Origin: Clavulina sp. PMI_390
Lineage: Eukaryota > Basidiomycota > Agaricomycetes > Cantharellales > Hydnaceae
Assembly: GCA_015039315.1 (NCBI GenBank)
Contig: WIDE01000024.1
Span: 365,286 to 429,285, forward strand
Direction of reading: 5' to 3'
Length of the DNA: 64,000 bases
The position numbers and the translations under genes are program-made. Under the pieces are notes generated by a model. The model was not told the origin of the DNA, did no database searches, and was given only the letters and a program-made list of their open reading frames with translations. Positions 46,901-56,788 of the stretch are shown here, in pieces; position 1 is the first letter of the stretch, and each line of letters opens with the position of its first letter.

Positions 46901-47314
46901 CTTTATTGATGAGTTTACAACAGAAACTGCACGGTGTTGTTAGACCTATCTCCCTCCGAACGGATGTAATCAAGAAGCGGTTGGTCATTGATCCTATATT
47001 CTTACCGAGCCTCCGCCTAACTCTTTCTTTCTTTTAGGAATCGGCCTCATGGCGGAAGTCTCCACGCTGCGGCCCGGAAAGGCTCTCTTCCTTCGCCCGC
47101 AACTTCCGCCAACTTGAACAAGGCTGGCCCTAACTCCACGAAGCCTCGTTCAAATACTCTCTCTGGAACTCCCGCATCACTGCCTTCCACGAGCAAGCTC
47201 ACAGGCCCTACCGCACTTGATTCCGGTAGCACAGGCCAGGACACCGCTCCAGTGAAGCGCCAGCGACGTAGCTCTGTGACCACCCAATCTCGAAGCGCGG
47301 GCGAATCTTCCTAA
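40991..47314 (+). CDS. areA: AreA/NIT2-type GATA zinc-finger transcription factor (global nitrogen regulator)
   Basis: Very long (about 1,790 residues) Ser/Ala/Gln/Pro-rich nuclear activator with eight exons (about 40991-41519, 41595-42032, 42606-44853, 44924-45587, 45647-46784, 46843-46865, 46924-46979, 47038-47314). All junctions keep frame. The third exon carries the fungal AreA N-terminal signature near 44400-44480 ([29 protein letters not shown]1752 type), poly-Q tracts, and an acidic run ([11 protein letters not shown]). The single GATA finger is C-x2-C-x17-C-x2-[52 protein letters not shown]. The basic tail [11 protein letters not shown] is diagnostic of AreA/NIT2. By family it activates genes for secondary nitrogen sources when ammonium/glutamine is scarce. 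The start is uncertain; ATG 40880 is in frame upstream. Confidence 0.9.
43549..44017 (+). repeat. CAG/CAA repeat tracts coding for poly-glutamine in the GATA factor
   Basis: Two interrupted CAR-codon runs in exon 3: about 43555-43575 ([10 protein letters not shown]) and about 43981-44015, where a run of about eleven Gln (YQQQQQ...QQYHH) is coded by mixed CAA/CAG. A further Gln-rich segment ([14 protein letters not shown]) lies between at 43919-43960. These are typical of activation domains and may vary in length between strains. Confidence 0.75.
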
Positions 47315-48135
47315 ACCCTTCGTTCTATAGCTCCCTTAATCTTATCATGTGCTCCCCCGCTCTTGCCCGCTTTTTGCGCCACTTTACCCTTTATACCTAC
47401 AGGAATATCCTGGATCTGTTTCGATTTTGTGTCTGTCTTCAATGTCTTCGATTTTGTCACTGCTATATGTCTCTGTGTGCTCTGCTCCATGTTTGGTCTC
47501 TGAATCTACACCAATTTTCATCACAAATAGAATATCGCTTAGTTCATGTTGTTGTGCTCTCACTCTCAAACATCAATCAAGTTGTCTGCCTTGTTTGCTA
47601 CAGCTGCAATTATGTTCCTTTGCTTCCCATTGATAGTCCAAAAAATATGTTCCACAGGTGCAACTTTGGCTTCAGCCCTCCTCGATATTTTCCATGTTTG
47701 ATTCCAATCGCCCCAACCGCCTTCCTTCCGCGACAGCGGCCGCTCTGTCAACGACTTCAATCTGTGGCGATCTCAGCAGCTGTGATCAGACCTGTCAACA
47801 TTTGAATCTTAGGGAATACATACAGATGGTGCCAGTAGACGGATGTAAGCAGGCAGGTACAAAAAGAGAAACACCATGGGCGAAAACGAGACTAAATAGA
47901 TGACGGAGTTCGCTAGGAGGGATGAGAAAAAATCTTGGCAAAATAGAATAGGGTCCCAAAATGGGACTAGATCAACTATCCAGAATCAAGATATTCAAAT
48001 AACAGAGAGGGCGCATGCTGACATGCTCTGGTGGAATGGTTGGCTATAAAGCAATCGTATCCCAGGCACATGGATGCATGACAGCATTGAAACGTTCAAT
48101 TCAGTCGTGTTTGTTCTACTATCGCAGGTAGGGGA
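47315..48135. other. convergent intergenic region, 3' UTR of the GATA factor
   Basis: 821 bp, T-rich then mixed, with open frames that are only chance pyrimidine-rich translations. AATAAA-like text is not clear. No gene supported. Confidence 0.5.
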
Positions 48136-48657
48136 TTATACAGGAGGAGGTGCTCGGCGTTGTTCTCGATACCACCACACATTGAGGTGTTCACCCGTCC
48201 GGACTCGTCCTACTGCGACAGGGAAGTTGTATGTTGCCGTCGCGTCACTGATCTCGTCCTTTATGGTGATCCCAATGACCCAAATCCACGACGGCGTATA
48301 ATTTGTCTTCAGATGATTATCCCTGATTTTTATGATGTCAAGCTCCAGCTGGCGTGCAAAGGCCGTGAGATCAGGCTCAGGCTTGCTAGGCGGAATGTCC
48401 TGGTTGAGCGACTCGCATTTGAGCTCAATGATATCAAATGGTGGGCCTAGCAAGATGTCGGCCGTACGCGGACGAGGACCGAGATCGACATAGACAGCAA
48501 CCTCTCGCAGTGCGGCGCCAGGAAATTGTTGAGCGAGCTTGGAAGTGAGCTCCACCTGCGCCCAGCCCTCCCAACCTCCCTTTTGCTTATATATCTTTGC
48601 AAGCTTGGCCTCATTTGCCGCGGCCCACTCGCTGATGACCTGGACAACGTCTGCCAT
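48136..48657 (-). CDS. small single-exon protein with PD-(D/E)xK nuclease-like motif
   Basis: Continuous 173-codon frame, intronless. The helical N-terminus (MADVVQVISEWAAANEAKLA) has WEGWAQVELTSKLAQQF; then comes VAVYVDLGPRPRTADILLG and FDIIELKCESLNQD. The order Glu in a helix, Asp after a strand (TAD), then hydrophobic-E-x-K (IELK) matches the core of PD-(D/E)xK-fold nucleases. The C-terminal half has two more strands (SWIWVIGITIKDEI, TYNFPVAVGRV). Such stand-alone proteins often act on DNA or are defence- or transposon-associated, but the catalytic call rests on motif order alone. The lack of introns among intron-rich neighbours could mean retroposition or transfer. Cytosolic or nuclear. 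Confidence 0.65.
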   Translation of the reverse strand: MADVVQVISEWAAANEAKLAKIYKQKGGWEGWAQVELTSKLAQQFPGAALREVAVYVDLGPRPRTADILLGPPFDIIELKCESLNQDIPPSKPEPDLTAFARQLELDIIKIRDNHLKTNYTPSWIWVIGITIKDEISDATATYNFPVAVGRVRTGEHLNVWWYREQRRAPPPV

Positions 48658-48803
48658 GCTATTGAATCCTGGATGAGCTAGGAGTGCCGAACAGAAGTCA
48701 AAATGCCGTACATTCGAGTCACTAGTATGTTTTTAAAAGGATTTAGGGTCGATGGCTGGGTAAAGTGGGGAACTCACTGCATCTTTATAGTAGAGAGCCG
48801 TTG

Positions 48804-48970
48804 GTGATGCTATTCAGCGCAAATAAATCTCCGAGCATGCAAGCGAAGGAGAGTGCTGACACAAGAAAGTGTGGAGGCGGTACGATCAGTGATCTGCGAG
48901 CTTCTCGGAAGTTCAGTGATGCTATTCGGCGCAACTGAATCTCCAAGAGCATGCGAGCGAGCGAGAAAGT
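48804..48970. repeat. diverged direct repeat, 112-bp period
   Basis: GTGATGCTATTCAGCGCAA at 48804 recurs as GTGATGCTATTCGGCGCAA at 48916. Both are followed by an ATCTCC(A)GAGCATGC(A/G)AGCGA-type string. The two copies are about 50 bp each and lie upstream of the PD-(D/E)xK-like gene. No coding function is seen. Confidence 0.6.
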
Positions 48971-49174
48971 ATACAGGTCGTATGACCAGCGGCCTGTCAA
49001 TCGCATCGAAATTATACCGCGACAGGGTACTGAGACGCCCTGTCAGTAGGGTGGACTTCAGGGTTATTTTGCGCTATTGTTACACAGAAGAGCACAGCAA
49101 ACCTTGAAGCAGATAGATACAAGAGCGCAGGTCGCACCCCAGACACGGTGTGAGTACCATGGCCAAGCAAGAAA

Positions 49175-49591
49175 TCACCAGAAACCTTGCGAGTAGTACC
49201 ACTCGCGATCCAACCTCTCGTAACTAAAGTTGACTGCAGCAGGCTGTTGAGACTCCGTACTGCGAGGCACAAGTGTTTGGGTTGATGGGACAGGAGAGCC
49301 GATCGATGACGGCGCCTCGGGCAGTGGCAGTCCTAACATGGCCGCTGCCGCCCCACTATGCATGTACGCGAGATACTTGCTGTCGGGTGCGTCGTGGTAC
49401 GTAATTTCTGGGACAAGGCCTTGGGTGAGCGATACGCCTGCGATGTACATGTCACGATCCTTACGATCGGCGGTGGACTCTGAGTCCCTGACAAAGCGGC
49501 CAACAAAAGGTCGTCGAAGTGCCTTGCAGCTGCAGTTCAGAAGGGATCCATTGTGGTCACTAGCGAGAAACATATTGAGCGATCGATTCAA
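49175..49591 (-). CDS. weak hypothetical protein
   Basis: A 138-codon open frame, MNRSLNMFLASDHNGSLLNC to REWYYSQGFW. It has a plausible middle (MYIAGVSLTQGLVPEITYHD, SKYLAYMHSGAAAAMLGLPL) and a Pro/Ser tail, but no known motif and no visible membrane segment. A GTTTCTGG sequence near the end could be a splice donor, so the true 3' end may differ. It could be a decayed gene fragment left of the tandem array. Low confidence. Confidence 0.3.
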   Translation of the reverse strand: MNRSLNMFLASDHNGSLLNCSCKALRRPFVGRFVRDSESTADRKDRDMYIAGVSLTQGLVPEITYHDAPDSKYLAYMHSGAAAAMLGLPLPEAPSSIGSPVPSTQTLVPRSTESQQPAAVNFSYERLDREWYYSQGFW

Positions 49592-49742
49592 AAAACATCT
49601 CGTTAACGATCAATTTACGTTCAATCGGAGGTTTGGGTGTGTCATCTGCGATGTCTCTTGAGTCCAATATACTGGAATGCGCACTCGATACTATGGAGCC
49701 ATGCATTCATTGAGCTGCACGATGGATCAAGGTGATAGAACT

Positions 49743-52128
49743 CTACTTTTCCATCAGTGCGCGCAGAGCATCACGCTCAGCTTGCGCGGCTCGCGACTCC
49801 TTGGGTAGGCCCAAGTCATTGAGCGTAATGCTGTGGTCGTGCAGGCAATCCGCCAGCGCTTTGCGGTTATTATCCCGGTCCTTCTCGTACATGATCCGTC
49901 GGAGCACAAGCGCCTCTTCCTCCGCGAGCCTTGCGTCCCTGAAGCGCTGAACCGACCTCCGCCGCAAGGCGAGGTTCTTCAACGAGCTCGAGAGCGGCTT
50001 GATGTACTCATCAGGATCGTGTTTGTAGAGCATGTGGCGTAGTACAACAGCTTCCTCGTTTGTTGACAACGCCTCCTCTAACCGCTGGGCACTGGACAGG
50101 TGGATCGAGTAGGTGTGCAGCGTCGCTGCAAGCCGGGCTGCCTGGCTCGCGCCAGGGCGCACTCGATAGCGCTCACGGCGGAGGGCGAGCGCTTCCTCAT
50201 CGAGCACACATGCTTCCTCGTCCTGCTTGAGCTTGTGCAGAGTAGAAGCTTGATTAAGGAGTAGGCGTGCGAGATCGCTTTGTGACCCCATCGGGGTGTC
50301 CATGAATAGAGCACGTTGCAGGCGGACAGCCTCGATACGAAAAAGTAATGCGTCGGACTTTCGTTTGGGAGACTGACTGAGGAAATTGCCGATCTCGCTA
50401 ATGATGTCGAGGAACTTGGATGCACGCTTGCGCATGCTCTTTGGGAGAGTATTAATTATGGAAACATCAGAAGCTAACTCCTATAAGTCAAGGTGCGAGA
50501 GGTATTAGAGACGCATGGCCGAAACAAGAAGGGAGAGGAAGTACGTGCCAAGGCTATCTTCACTCGTTCTTTGATTTGCTCGTCATATAGTGTCGTATCG
50601 TCATACAAATCATGCAATCTGCTGACAAACTCTGGAGTAGGGCCCTCATAGGATGCGTGGGGATGAGGGTATTGAGGCGACAACCCGCGAGTTTGTGTTG
50701 GCGAAGCATTAGACTCGAGCAGTGATGATGATGCGTCGCTGGAATAGGATAGTACATGCTGAGAACCAAAGGCGCCATCTGGCGTACGCTGATGAGTGGG
50801 CAATATTAATGCTTGACTTATCACGCCAGCACCTGGTAAGGGTGGCAATAGGGATTGGGCCCGGAGATTATATGTAGCCTGGAGAGGAGAGGAGGGTCGT
50901 AAGGGTATATAAGAGTGCTCGGCGGCGGTTTGGGGGGAAGGAGAGCGATAACTGAGCAGGGTGGCAGTTGCACCACCTTCATCAGCAGATGAATCAGCCT
51001 CTGACGCCTCAGATCTGGGGACCTCGATGCTTGGTGGCACCGATTGCTGGGGAATGGTAGGTGTTTTTCTTCCATCCCAGACGCGAGAGGAGACACGGGT
51101 TCGAATGTCATTCGCTAGATTGGCATATCTCAGATTCCCACTGATAAACCAGCCGGTTAAGGCACCCTCAAGGTGCTGCTGGATGAGGGAGCAGAAGAAC
51201 CAGCAGTTCTCCTAGAGGCACAAAAGATAGATGTGAGTAGGGAGTGTCAGTCCAAAGTTTATGGTCACAGTGGAAAGATCAAAAGCTCAACTAACAGGCC
51301 AGATGCGGTATGACACGATTTCTTCAGTGATGATACGAAGAAGACGGCTAAACTCGGCGAGATTCGGTGGATTCACGAACACTTGTGTGTTCTCCCTGGA
51401 TGAACTGCCAACGAGCAGTTCTTTTGTTGCAGAGAGCATCCCCTACACCGACCGGAGGACGAGGATTGAGCGATATGGAACGACAAGGCGGCGCGAATCC
51501 ATGGCTGGCTAAAACACCCCACATACTCGGTCATTCGCCTGCGTAACACCCGATGCAGCCAAGAGTTTCATGAATGAGACCCTCTCTCCTCGCCGTCGAT
51601 CTAGTCTCAGCCAGATGACCTTGCGTCGTGGTCTGCGCAGCTCCAGAACCACGAAGCGGTGTATGACTCCGTTGGACCTCTGGGAATAGCATTCCGAAGA
51701 GACAATAACTGCCTGCTGCAGTGACTGATGATCGTCGATGTAGTTGCAGACGTCTGCGAGCGATAGGTCAATCAGGCCGTATGCTGGCACAACTGTGCCA
51801 ACTGTCGCGGCCGAGGTAACGCTTATGAGCGAGGCGCACGACATCACTCGAGTCAGCAAGCGAGAACCTCTTGATGGGGACTGAGCACTCTTTGAGCTAG
51901 TAGATGTCGGCGCCGGCAGGATGCCGCCATCACCAATGAAGAATTCTTGCTGAATATCGTTGGCATGGACGTTGGTTCATTCATCAGATGATGACGCGGA
52001 TCAGGATTGCAGAGAATGAGTCGTTGAACAACAGGGTAGATACTCACTACGACGTTGACACTTTCGTCAAACATCCCTGCCGGGGATGTGAATAGAGTAG
52101 TATCATAGTCTTCTACTGGTGAGTCCAT
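49743..52128 (-). CDS. array unit A: His...RLDR...ENC module plus TPR-like repeats
   Basis: First member of a five-gene tandem array. Exon 1 (ATG 52128) gives MDSPVEDYDTTLFTSPAGMF and DESVNVV. Exon 2 gives QEFFIGDGG, a low-complexity part, LIDLSLADVCNYIDDHQSLQ, AVIVSSECYSQ, VIHRFVVLELRRPRRKVIWL and RLDRRRGERV. Next: MLSATKELLVGSSSRENTQV, NPPNLAEFSRLLRIITEEIV and, after an intron, ENCWFFCSLIQQHLEGALTG. Then a Pro/Ser linker (about 50474-51000) with YEGPTPEFVSRLHDLYDD. The last exon (ELASDVSIINTLPKSMRKRA onward) has four to five 42-residue TPR-like units (EEAVVLRHMLYKHDPDEYIK, EEEALVLRRIMYEKD) and ends ALMEK. The presumed nucleophile Cys is present. No signal peptide or TM. Function unknown. 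Confidence 0.78.
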
Positions 52129-53389
52129 TGGCCAATTATGCACTTCTAGGTTCAATGGACCCCCTTGAAGTGGTCCTGAATACGAACTCAGCTTCCGCAG
52201 ATTTCCAGGGGGTGGTGGTGAATGAGACTTGCAAGGCGCCAGTCCTGGTGGATGGTAGATGTATCCCCTGATGAGGTGGCGATACCGGTGGCAACGAGTA
52301 GGAGTTACTCAACGATGCTGGATAGTTAGCCGAGGCACAGTAAGGGCGCTGCAGTGTCCTGCAACCTCTTACGTGTACATATATTCCCAGGGAAGCAATT
52401 GCCAGCTGGGGGCTCAAATTATATCGACCTGACCAAATGAGAAGGAACTGAGTGCGAACAAGCTGCGTTGAGCGGACAGCCTCGTCATGATTTATGCTTG
52501 CGAACTGAAAATACTCACAACGCACATCAGATGCCATTAAGCCGTTACACACGCAGCACTATCGAGAAAACTAGATTGTCTGTGTACGCATTCATTAATG
52601 GTTTGAGTTGAATGATTCCGGAGGCTGATCAGTGATTGGAGATCGCCAACATTTGACTTTCAATGAACACATACACAAGTATAAGCAAAGTAGCAGACAC
52701 GGAGAGGGGAAAACAACATGAGCGCAACGAGGAGCGAAGGACAATGGCGGGTGTGCAAAGGATGAAGGAAAATTTGGCAGATATAAATGGAGGAGAAAAA
52801 CGGATGCCATCTTGTAAAAACTCATAATCCGGATTCAATCAAACCTGGCAGAAGACATGAATATCATCAGGAACTCAGATCGTGGTCGAAACGGCTTGTC
52901 GAACACCTTGACCATGCCCAGACCACCAACCACCGAAGCATGGCCTCAATTTAGCACCCAGCCTTTCCATTGGCGCGCCCCCCACTCAGATTGACAAAGA
53001 TATTTCTAGCACAGAATATTCGGGTACACAAAGATTTGACCCAAGTACCTGCATGGTCGGCGTGGTCTAGCAATACATCGAACACGCGTTCGGGGTGGTT
53101 GGGGCGGTCGAGGTGGTCCTCGAGCACCGTCCAAATATACGACCACGAACTGAGTTCCTGATGCACATTGGGGTAGTCTGGTAGAGTAGCTGGTTTATCC
53201 AGCGGCTAGATCCCAATCACAAGGGTAGCAGGATAGTATCAACAAGGGGAGATGTCGGGGGATCATTGAGAGGCTGGGCTGGCATTCCAACCTCAGCATC
53301 GTACGGGATAGGAGGGTTCGTTCTTATTCATTATCTGACCTGTCGCTTGACACGTCTGTGCTTGCGGCATATACCTAGATCATGAAACC
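52129..53389. other. spacer between array units A and B
   Basis: 1.26 kb with no firm gene. A frame at 52951-53166 (minus) codes for LDRPNHPERVFDVLLDHADH but is isolated. It holds copies of spacer elements shared by the array: AGGCTGATCAGTGATTGG at about 52622 (again at about 56224, 3.6 kb away) and AACAACATGAGCG at about 52713. Confidence 0.5.
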
Positions 53390-55761
53390 CTACTTATCCA
53401 TCAGTGTATGAAGAGTATCATGCTCAGCCTGGGCAGCCCGCGACTCCTCGGGCAGGCCCAAGGCGCCTAGCGTAGTGCTGTAGTTATGCAGGCAGTCTGC
53501 CAGCGCCTTGAGGTTCTTCTCCTGGTCCTTATCGTACATGATCCGTCGCAGCACAAGCGCTTCTTCCTCTGCGATCTTTGCGTCCTCGAAGCGCTGGACC
53601 AACTTGAATCGTATGCCGAGAGTCGACAATGAAAGCGAGAGCGGCCAGATGTATCCGTCAGGGTCGTCCTCATAGAGCATGCGTCGTAGGACCACGGCTT
53701 CCTCGTTTTTCGACACGGCTTCCCGTCGCCGCTTCGCACCACGTAAATGGGATGCGTAGATGTGTAGCGTTGTCGCTAACCGCGCCGCCTGTTCCGCGCC
53801 AGGATGAAGTCGATAGACCTCACGGCGGATGGCGAGCGCTTCCTCATCGAGCACACATGCCTCGTCGTCCTGCTTGAGCTTGTGCAGAGCAACAGCTTGA
53901 AATCGGAGCAAACGTGCAAGAATACCTTGTGAACCCATCGGGGTGTCCATGAATAGAGCACGTTGCAGGCAGACAGCCTCGGCATGGAAGAGTAGTGCGC
54001 TGGACTCTCGCGCGGGCGAATTGTCGAGGAACGTACCAATGTCCTCAATGACACCGATGAACTTATATGCACGCTTACGCATGCTCTTTGGGAGAGTGTC
54101 AATGATGGAAACATTAGGGGCTAGCTCCTACAAGTCAGTATGTGAGAGCTATTAGAGATGTACGGCCCACACAAGAAGGGATCAAAAGTACACACCAAGG
54201 CTAGTAACACTTGTGCCTTGATTTTCTCGTCGTCTAATGTCTCATCTTCATACAAGTCATACAAACTGCCGACAAGCTCTGGACTTGGGCCCTCATACGG
54301 TATGTGAGGACGAGGGTAGTGAGGCGACGATGTGTGGTCATCTGACAGCTGGACATTAGACTCAAATGACGATGGTGTTGCATCAACATAATAAAATGGT
54401 TGATGTTGAGGATCTAAGGTCGCGGGCGGCGCCCGTCGATAAGCGGATACTCCCTCGTGGGTGGCACCGGGTAGCGATGACGATAGAGATTGAACCTGGA
54501 GGTCGTAGGCAGCTTGGAGAGGGGACGAGGGCTGCAAGGGTGTGGAAGAGTGCTCGTTGGGGATTTGAGGGGAGGGGCGAGAATTGGGCAGGGTGGCAGT
54601 CGCACCATTACCACCGACCGATGTATCAGCCTCTGTTGCTGCAGGTATGAGGGCCTCGATCCGTAGTGCTACCGACTGCTGATGAGCGGCAGGTATTTTT
54701 CTTCCATCCCAAGCTCGAGAGGAGACGCGGGTCCGAATATCGTTCGCTAGATTGGAATATTTCAGGTCCCCGCTGACGAACCAGCCGGTTAAGGCACCGT
54801 CGAGGTGCTGCTGAATAAGGGAGCAAAAGAACCAGCTGTTCTCCTAGAGGTACAAAGATACAGCGGTGAGAGGTGTCAGCCCAGAGTCATAGGGTCCCAG
54901 TACGAGATATAGAGATCAGCTGACAGGCCATATACGGTACGACACGATTTCCTCAGTGATGATACGAAGGAGGCGGCCAAGCTCGGCCAGCTTCGGTGGA
55001 TTCGCGAATGCTTGTGTGTTCTCCTTAGATGAACCACCAATGAGGTGCTCTTTCGAGGCAGAAAATACCCCCTACATAGACCAAGAAATGAGGACAAGCG
55101 AATGGCATAAGACGGTTTTCAACTAAGGTGTTTAGGGACCCCACATACCCGGTCGTTAGCATTCGTAACACCCAACCTGGCCAAGAACTTCATGATGGGG
55201 ACTTTCCCGTCTCGCCGTCGATCTAATCTCAGCCAAATGGCCTTGCGCCGTGGTCTTCGCAACTCTAGGACTACAAAGCGGTGTGCGAATGCACCTGACT
55301 TCTGGGCGTAGCATTCCGAAGAGACGATGTATGCCTGCTGCAAAGACTGGTGATTGTCGATGTATCTGCAGACGTCTGCAAGCGATAGGTCAATCATGCC
55401 ATATGCTGGTACGACCGTCCCCATTGTTACGGCTGATGCGACGCTCACAAGCGAGGCATGCGACATTGCTCGAGCCAGCGAACGAATGCCTGTCGGTGTA
55501 AATTGACCGCGCTTCGAGTTAGTAGATGTTGGTTCTGGGAGAGTCATTATCTGGTTCCCGTCATCGTCAATGAAGAGCTCTTGCTGATTATTGTTGGCGT
55601 GGGCGTTGGGTCGTTCGTCGTCAGAGGGCAACGTGAATCAGGTTTGCGGAGACTAGTCGAACAAAATGGTAGATACTCACTACAACATTGATACTTTCGT
55701 GCGATATTTCTGGCTGGGATGTGGATAGAGGAATTCTGACATCTTCCGCTGGCGAGCCCAT
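53390..55761 (-). CDS. array unit B: module with Cys-to-Ser change (ENS) plus TPR-like repeats
   Basis: ATG 55761 gives MGSPAEDVRIPLSTSQPEIS. Then QELFIDDDGNQIMTLPEPTS, SLADVCRYIDNHQSLQQAYI, VSSECYAQKSGAFAHRFVVL, ELRRPRRKAIWLRLDRRRDG and FMKFLARLG-type text (KFLARLGVTNANDRV). The helix motif is ENSWFFCSLIQQHLDGALTG: AGC (Ser) replaces the Cys codon of units A and C. The Pro/Ser linker contains YEGPSPELVGSLYDLYEDET. The last exon (MRKRAYKFIGVIEDIGTFLD onward) carries TPR-like units (EEAVVLRRMLYEDDPDGYIW; EEEALVLRRIMYDKDQEKN) and ends TLHTLMDK. The His and RLDR are kept. If the module is a cysteine hydrolase this copy is a likely pseudo-enzyme, or uses Ser. Confidence 0.78.
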
Positions 55762-56788
55762 AGACCAAAAGCGGGGACTTCTGAGTTGAACGATCTAGTA
55801 GACACACTGGAAGTGCTTTGAACGGAATGTCAGCTACCGCAGGTTCTAAGAGGATGGTGGAGGTGGTGGTGGTGGGGAGCTTGTAACGGGTACGCTAATA
55901 GTGTACAGAATCGCTGGTAAGGTGGTTGTAGCAGTGGCGTGGAGTGACAAGAGAATCAAGGCGCGGTCAGCGTGTTGTCCCGCAACGTCTTATAAGTTTG
56001 CCTGGTGGGGGAACGGCCGAGCTTCAGCGAAGGGTGTAAAGTATTGGCCTGAAGGAGCCGTGTCTGGGCGTAACAGAGAGTGGGCAGCCTTGTCATTGCA
56101 AACTGGGAAACTCACTAGATGTGCATTACACATCAGATGCCAAGCTCAAACACATGCGATGCTACCGGGGAATTAGATCATTTGTATACATACTCAGTAA
56201 TATCTTGAGTTGAATGATTTGGAAGGCTGATCAGTGATTGGGGATCCTCAATATTTGGATGGGCTGGATACGATAGCCTTCTCGACGGATGGGAAGTGCG
56301 TGTTGCGCTCTCACTTGCTTCAGACATCGATCGAGTCACGTGCATCCTTTTGCTACTGCTGCAATCAGGTTCCGTGCCTTATATTAGCACACACATAAAA
56401 TGTTGCACGAACGCATTGTATTTCCAATTTCAATTCAGATTTACCTTCAGCCTACTTAGATTTTTTCAATCTTCTTTGGGTTCAATGGACCAAACTGCCG
56501 CCATGCGTGGCATTACCGTAGTATTCAATCATCGGTTTGAGTCGAAAGGTTCACGAGGTGGACCGGGGATTGGGCTCTTCTGTATTGGATTCCATTGAAC
56601 ACATAGATGTGCAAGCAGAGCGATGAGTGGACTCGCTGAGAGGAAGCAACATGAGCAGAACACGACAACACGGACGATGACGCTCGCTTATAAGATAGAA
56701 GAAAAAAATAGCTATCAGGAGAAAGGAAATTGAAAACGAAGAATAGAAGGGATCGTAAATCAATACTATATCGATCAGTTAGAATCAG
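55762..56788. other. spacer between array units B and C
   Basis: 1.03 kb. Contains AGGCTGATCAGTGATTGG at about 56224, a second degraded copy of the same element near 56530-56575, and AGCAACATGAGCAGAAC near 56645. No gene supported. Confidence 0.5.

Noticed and set aside
47349..47805. Cys/Leu/Phe-rich frames downstream of the GATA factor
   Set aside because: Hydrophobic appearance comes from a T-rich 3' UTR; no start context or family match.
49175..49591. Hypothetical frame as a degenerate sixth array unit
   Set aside because: It lacks every array motif (RLDR, ENC, YEGP, TPR-like units), so it is kept only as a weak hypothetical gene.
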